The position numbers and the translations under genes are program-made. From Pigoraptor vietnamica (taxonomy: Eukaryota > Opisthokonta > Filasterea): DNA of 11,429 nucleotides. Under the pieces are notes generated by a model. The model saw nothing but the letters and a program-made list of their open reading frames with translations. It was not told where the DNA came from and did not search any database. This document shows positions 8,315-11,429 of this stretch, piece by piece. Every line of letters starts with the position of its first letter. The first letter of the stretch is position 1. Location: assembly GCA_943704525.1 (NCBI GenBank), contig CALSCQ010002599.1:1-11429 (forward strand). Reading direction: 5' to 3'.

Positions 8315-8480
8315 CGTGTGCCTGCAGCACTCTCTGCGTGTGCGTGCGTGTGTTTCGCAGCTTCTCTCTCATTCCCGCGGCGTTCACTCAAGAGAAAAGC
8401 CCTTCCTACGAGTGCCTCTTTGCAATCTCTTTTTCACTTTCCTTTGCGTTCCGTTTGGCGTTTCGCGCATTCAAACCAAA

Positions 8481-9730
8481 ATGTCCGAGCGTGAGGAGGC
8501 AGTTTACAAGGCCAAGCTCGCCGAGCAGGCTGAGCGCTATGACGACATGGCCGACTCGATGAAGATTGTCGTCGTTAACAACGTGGAGCTCTCGAACGAG
8601 GAGCGGTGCGTAGAGGCTGCTTTTTGCCGGACTTCCACTGAGTGGATGCCGCTTTTTTTTTTTTTTTTACTTTCACGTTTGCGTGCTTCATTTTTTTTTA
8701 TTTTTTTTTTTTGCGGAGGCGGTGCTTGTCATTCGTGAGAAAATTCCCCCGTGACTGCAGCGTGTTTGCGAGTCTTGTTTCGCTGTGCGTGCGTCGGGTG
8801 GATGCCCTCTTGAAATTCTCGTATTGGGTTTATGATAACAGCGTTGTTGGTGGTGTAAGCATAGTGTTCACTTTCTCTAAGTGTCGTCGTTGTGTGCGTA
8901 CGCACAGTATCAGTTGGCTCCTATGCATTTCTAATTCGCCTTTGTCGTTTCCATGCACAGGAACCTCCTCTCGGTGGCGTACAAGAACGTTGTCGGTGCG
9001 CGCCGGTCCTCGTGGCGTGTCATCTCGTCGATTGAGCAGAAGGAGAGCGACGACAAGAAGCTCGTCCGCGTCAAGGAGTACCGCTTCAAGATTGAGTCGG
9101 AGCTCAAGAAGATCTGCAACGTGGGTGTTTCGTCGAGGCACACATTTTTTTGTTCCCTTTCATTTCGGCTGCTCTTTTCGCACAGCACAGCCTCAGTGCC
9201 TATCGTCCGTGGCAATGACAGCGCGTGGGCAGCCGCGCTTGGAATTGTCTGTTCTGACTGCGCACTTTCCCTCTCTCGACGTGCAGGACGTTCTTGCCCT
9301 CCTCGACAAGCACCTCATCCCCTCGTCGGTGAACCCCGAGTCGAAGGTCTTTTACCTCAAGATGAAGGGCGACTACTTCCGCTACCTCGCCGAGTTCTCG
9401 TCGGGCGCCGACCGCGAGAAGATCACGAAGGACTCGCAGGACGCCTACCAGAACGCCCTCGAGGTGGCTGCCAAGGAGATGGCGCCGACGCACCCGATCC
9501 GCCTCGGCCTTGCCCTCAACTTTTCGGTCTTCTTCTACGAGATTCTCAACTCGCCCGACCGCGCGTGCCAGCTCGCCAAGCAGGCGTTTGACGACGCGAT
9601 TGCCGAGCTCGACACGCTCAACGAGGACTCCTACAAGGACTCGACGCTCATCATGCAGCTCCTCCGCGACAACCTCACGCTCTGGACATCAGACGCGCAG
9701 GGCGCCGACGGCGACGACGATGCCTCGTAA
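8481..9730 (+). CDS. 14-3-3 protein, 242 residues, 3 exons
   Basis: Dimeric cytosolic adaptor that binds phosphoserine/phosphothreonine motifs and controls the location or activity of client proteins. Exons: 8481-8605, 8961-9120, 9287-9730; TAA at 9728-9730. The ATG at 8481 (ACCAAAATG, A at -3) is followed by the usual N-terminal helix [20 protein letters not shown]. Family signatures are complete: [19 protein letters not shown] (residues 39-57), RYLAEF (127-132), [13 protein letters not shown] (170-182) and DNLTLW near the end. The phosphopeptide pocket is intact: Lys50, Arg57, Arg127, Tyr128 and Asn173 align with Lys49, Arg56, Arg127, Tyr128 and Asn173 of human zeta. Normal length, with a short acidic tail (GADGDDDAS). 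The three introns-exons joins keep frame (phases 2 and 0). The isoform class cannot be set from sequence alone. Confidence 0.97.
8653..8712. repeat. Poly-T tracts in 14-3-3 intron 1
   Basis: T16 at 8653-8668, T9 at 8691-8699 and T12 at 8701-8712, all in the 355-base intron 8606-8960, the longest complete intron in the window. They lie about 50-100 bases after the donor and far from the acceptor, so they are not the polypyrimidine tract. Confidence 0.9.
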
Positions 9731-10809
9731 AATGGCCCCGCATCCGGGGTGCACGGGGAGGAAGGGGTCGGTCGCGCTGTCCCTTTTCCCTAGGCGCCTG
9801 TCTCTTGCGAAGCCCGCGCGTGAACGGGTCTCGCGGGGGATGGGCGTCCTGGGGCGGCCCCTTTCTTCCCTCGGTGTCGTGCGCGTCGCGTTGAGTGGGC
9901 CTGCGGTCGCTCCTGTGGCCATGTCTTCTGCCGGTGCGCGTGCTTGAGTGCACGCGTGCGGCGGAGGCGGCGTCGGCTCGGAGCAGTCTCTTGTCTTCTT
10001 CGCGCGCTGCGTGCGACTCCTGCGCCGTGCGTTTGCGGCGCGGGGAGTGCGTTGCTGCCGTCTCGTCGATTGTGCGTGCTCGCTGTGTTCGTTCCTTTTC
10101 GCTTTCGCTTGCTTTTGTTGCGCCAAGTTCCCGCGGTTCCGTTGGCTCGTCCTCTTTCCCGCGTTTTTTTTTACTGATTGGCCGGCAGCTTCCTTTTGCG
10201 TGTTGAGTCTTGCCGGCTGCACACACACACACACACGCTATATTGCCTCCTTTTTTCGGACTTCTTCTCCTCGATGTCTTTGCCAATATTTACGCGCGGG
10301 AAGCCTTGCTTCCAAGGGAACCCTCGGCGTTGTCCTGTGTTTCGCCGCTGCGTGCGTTTTGTGAGGGCGCCGCCGCGTGCGCGGAGTGCCTGATCGCGTC
10401 TCGGTGGTTTTTGTCTTTACTATCTTGTGTTACGGTTCGTAGCCTGGCGCCGTTCACTATCCTCGCGGCCTTTGGGACGCGTGGATGTGTGGGCGGCTCT
10501 GAATGAATCGAGGGAGGAGGTTTCAGGAACACATGACCCGACAGTCGGTGACAGCCGCGGAGCATAGGGCCTAACACACAAGGAAACGAAACTGCATGTG
10601 TCAGGAATTCGGTTCCACATAGGACAAGGTTGGGGTTGCGATAGCGCTCCCACGCAGCCAACGAGTTCGTGACAAGGGCGAACGACGTCATTTTCGTGCT
10701 TTGCTGGACGGCATCTTCACGTTGGGCGGATGAACTGTTACTACTTCAAACTCATATCGCACACGTTTGCATCTATTGGACTTTCATTAAGTTGCGCACT
10801 TTTTTCTCC
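9731..10809. other. Intergenic region between convergent 14-3-3 and kinase genes
   Basis: This must contain the 3' UTRs of both flanking genes. It is GC- and T-rich with low-complexity CGTGCG/TTTTCG words and a CA repeat at 10220-10236. Open frames exist on both strands (for example minus 9675-10286), but their products are biased in Arg, Ala and Pro and match no family I recognise. I see no AATAAA near either stop, no RNA gene and no mobile element. Confidence 0.65.
10220..10236. repeat. Short CA microsatellite
   Basis: Seventeen bases of alternating C and A in the intergenic stretch between the 14-3-3 and kinase genes. Confidence 0.9.
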
Positions 10810-11375
10810 TCACACGTCTTGACTTGGATCGTACTCTGCGTACCCGTTGCTCGCACCCGCTTCGTCGCCCTCCGCCTCCACGTCCCGATAGTCGTCCCCT
10901 TCGGCCATTGGGTTATTCGTCACGTGAATCGAGGTCGTATTGGACGGCCCGGCTCCACCGCCGCGCCCGTGGAGCTCCGCCATGCAGCGCTCGAGGCGCA
11001 CGACGAGGTTCGCAAAGGTGGGACGCGTCTCGGCGTGCTTCTTCCAGCACGATTGCATCGCATCCACAACACGTGACGGCGTTCTGCGTTGAGAATATGG
11101 AAAATTGGGCTCTTGAGAACCACGCCGATCGGGTTGCGTAAGAGAGGGAGCAACTGTGCGGAGCTATGGGCTGTCTCTACACAAGCATGCATCATCCCCC
11201 CCCCCCCCCCCCCCCCCCGAGGCGCGAGCTGACGCCTGTGCACGGCACGCACCCCTTGGGCGCGGTCATGCGGTGTCCGTCGTTGAGGTAGTCGAGCACT
11301 TGGTGGTTCTCGAGGCCAGGGTACGGCTTGGAGCCCTTGCTGAAAATTTCGTAGAGCACGACGCCAAATGCCCAC
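10810..11375 (-). CDS. Tyrosine-kinase-type protein kinase, C-terminal two exons (5' partial)
   Basis: C-terminal part of a kinase domain plus tail; the ATP-binding lobe, catalytic HRD loop and DFG lie beyond the right edge. Minus-strand exons: 11375-11253, then 11083-10810 with TGA at 10812-10810; about 131 residues visible. The first exon reads WAFGVVLYEIF, PYPGLENHQV and GHRMTAPKG; the second continues TPSRVVDAMQSCW, then ETRPTF and LVVRLERCM. WAFG, EIF, PYPG, GxRM, CW and RPTF are the alpha-F to alpha-I hallmarks of tyrosine and tyrosine-kinase-like kinases, including the conserved Arg of subdomain XI. A tail of about 57 residues is Gly- and acid-rich with three tyrosines (DDYRDV, NGYAEYDPS). 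The class is inferred because the diagnostic catalytic loop is missing. Whether it is receptor or cytosolic cannot be told. Confidence 0.86.
11196..11218. repeat. C23 homopolymer (G23 in the kinase transcript)
   Basis: Twenty-three C on the plus strand within the kinase intron 11252-11084, so the pre-mRNA carries G23 starting about 35 bases after the donor. The exact length is uncertain, as such runs are error-prone. Confidence 0.9.
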
Positions 11376-11429
11376 CTGCACACACAGAAACGGAAAATGC
11401 GAGTGTCAGAAGAAGGAATTGGAGATCGG

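Larger units (their letters stand above)
7707..8480. other. Intergenic region between the channel and 14-3-3 genes
   Basis: No supported gene on either strand. Roughly 7770-8240 is markedly AT-rich against GC-rich surroundings. It contains the 14-base inverted repeat bounding 7812-8112, two AATAAA hexamers, a TATATAA at 8024-8030, an AATTTC/GAAATT hairpin (8034-8039, 8049-8054), an 11-base-period TTACTATG pair (8181-8188, 8192-8199), a TG repeat at 8293-8314 and, from about 8360, a pyrimidine-rich leader up to the 14-3-3 ATG. A GCAG at 8357-8360 could end a 5' UTR intron. Confidence 0.7.

Noticed and set aside
8642-9730. Long plus frame read straight through the introns into the 14-3-3 last exon
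   Set aside because: Its first part translates the poly-T tracts and intron 1 as Phe-rich sequence; removing the introns gives a perfect 14-3-3 protein instead.
9675-10286. 203-codon open frame on the minus strand after 14-3-3
   Set aside because: It overlaps the last 14-3-3 exon, its product is dominated by Arg, Ala, Lys and Pro as expected from antisense of GC-rich DNA, and no domain is recognisable.
10290-10691. 133-codon minus-strand open frame in the intergenic region
   Set aside because: No recognisable motif, no support from splice sites, and a start without favourable context; GC-rich DNA gives such frames by chance.

Overview
The window is nuclear DNA of a GC-rich, intron-rich eukaryote, almost certainly a protist. 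It carries four protein-coding genes, all interrupted by spliceosomal GT-AG introns. The 21 complete introns span 73 to 355 bases, most between 100 and 250. The genes are mitochondrial succinate dehydrogenase flavoprotein, an HCN/CNG-type channel, a 14-3-3 protein and a tyrosine-kinase-type domain. Together with short introns and few transposon traces, this suits a unicellular relative of animals (choanoflagellate, filasterean or ichthyosporean). An amoebozoan or apusomonad with tyrosine kinases cannot be excluded, and I cannot name the species.

Layout. 1-137: 3' part of an intron. 138-3534 (+): the last 12 exons of SDHA; the start of the gene lies to the left. 3535-4131: intergenic, with a 26-base tandem duplication. 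4132-7706 (+): a complete eight-exon gene for a 791-residue HCN-like channel. 7707-8480: intergenic, holding an AT-rich island bounded by a 14-base inverted repeat and a cluster of CACGTG hexamers. 8481-9730 (+): a complete three-exon 14-3-3 gene (242 residues). 9731-10809: long intergenic stretch between convergent genes, with nothing recognisable as coding. 10810-11375 (-): the last two exons of a tyrosine-kinase-like gene whose start lies beyond the right edge.

The genes do not form a pathway: SDHA is a respiratory enzyme, the channel is a plasma-membrane cation channel probably controlled by voltage and cyclic nucleotide, and 14-3-3 and the kinase are signalling proteins. The more unusual content is (i) the channel, which is HCN-like throughout but has an altered selectivity filter (ACGYG) and an unbroken nine-charge S4 ladder; (ii) the splice donors, which follow GTG(C/G)GT and almost never have A at +4; and (iii) introns loaded with TG/CG, CA and homopolymer tracts whose repeat words match the donor consensus. 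I see no operon, CRISPR, mobile-element protein or RNA gene.
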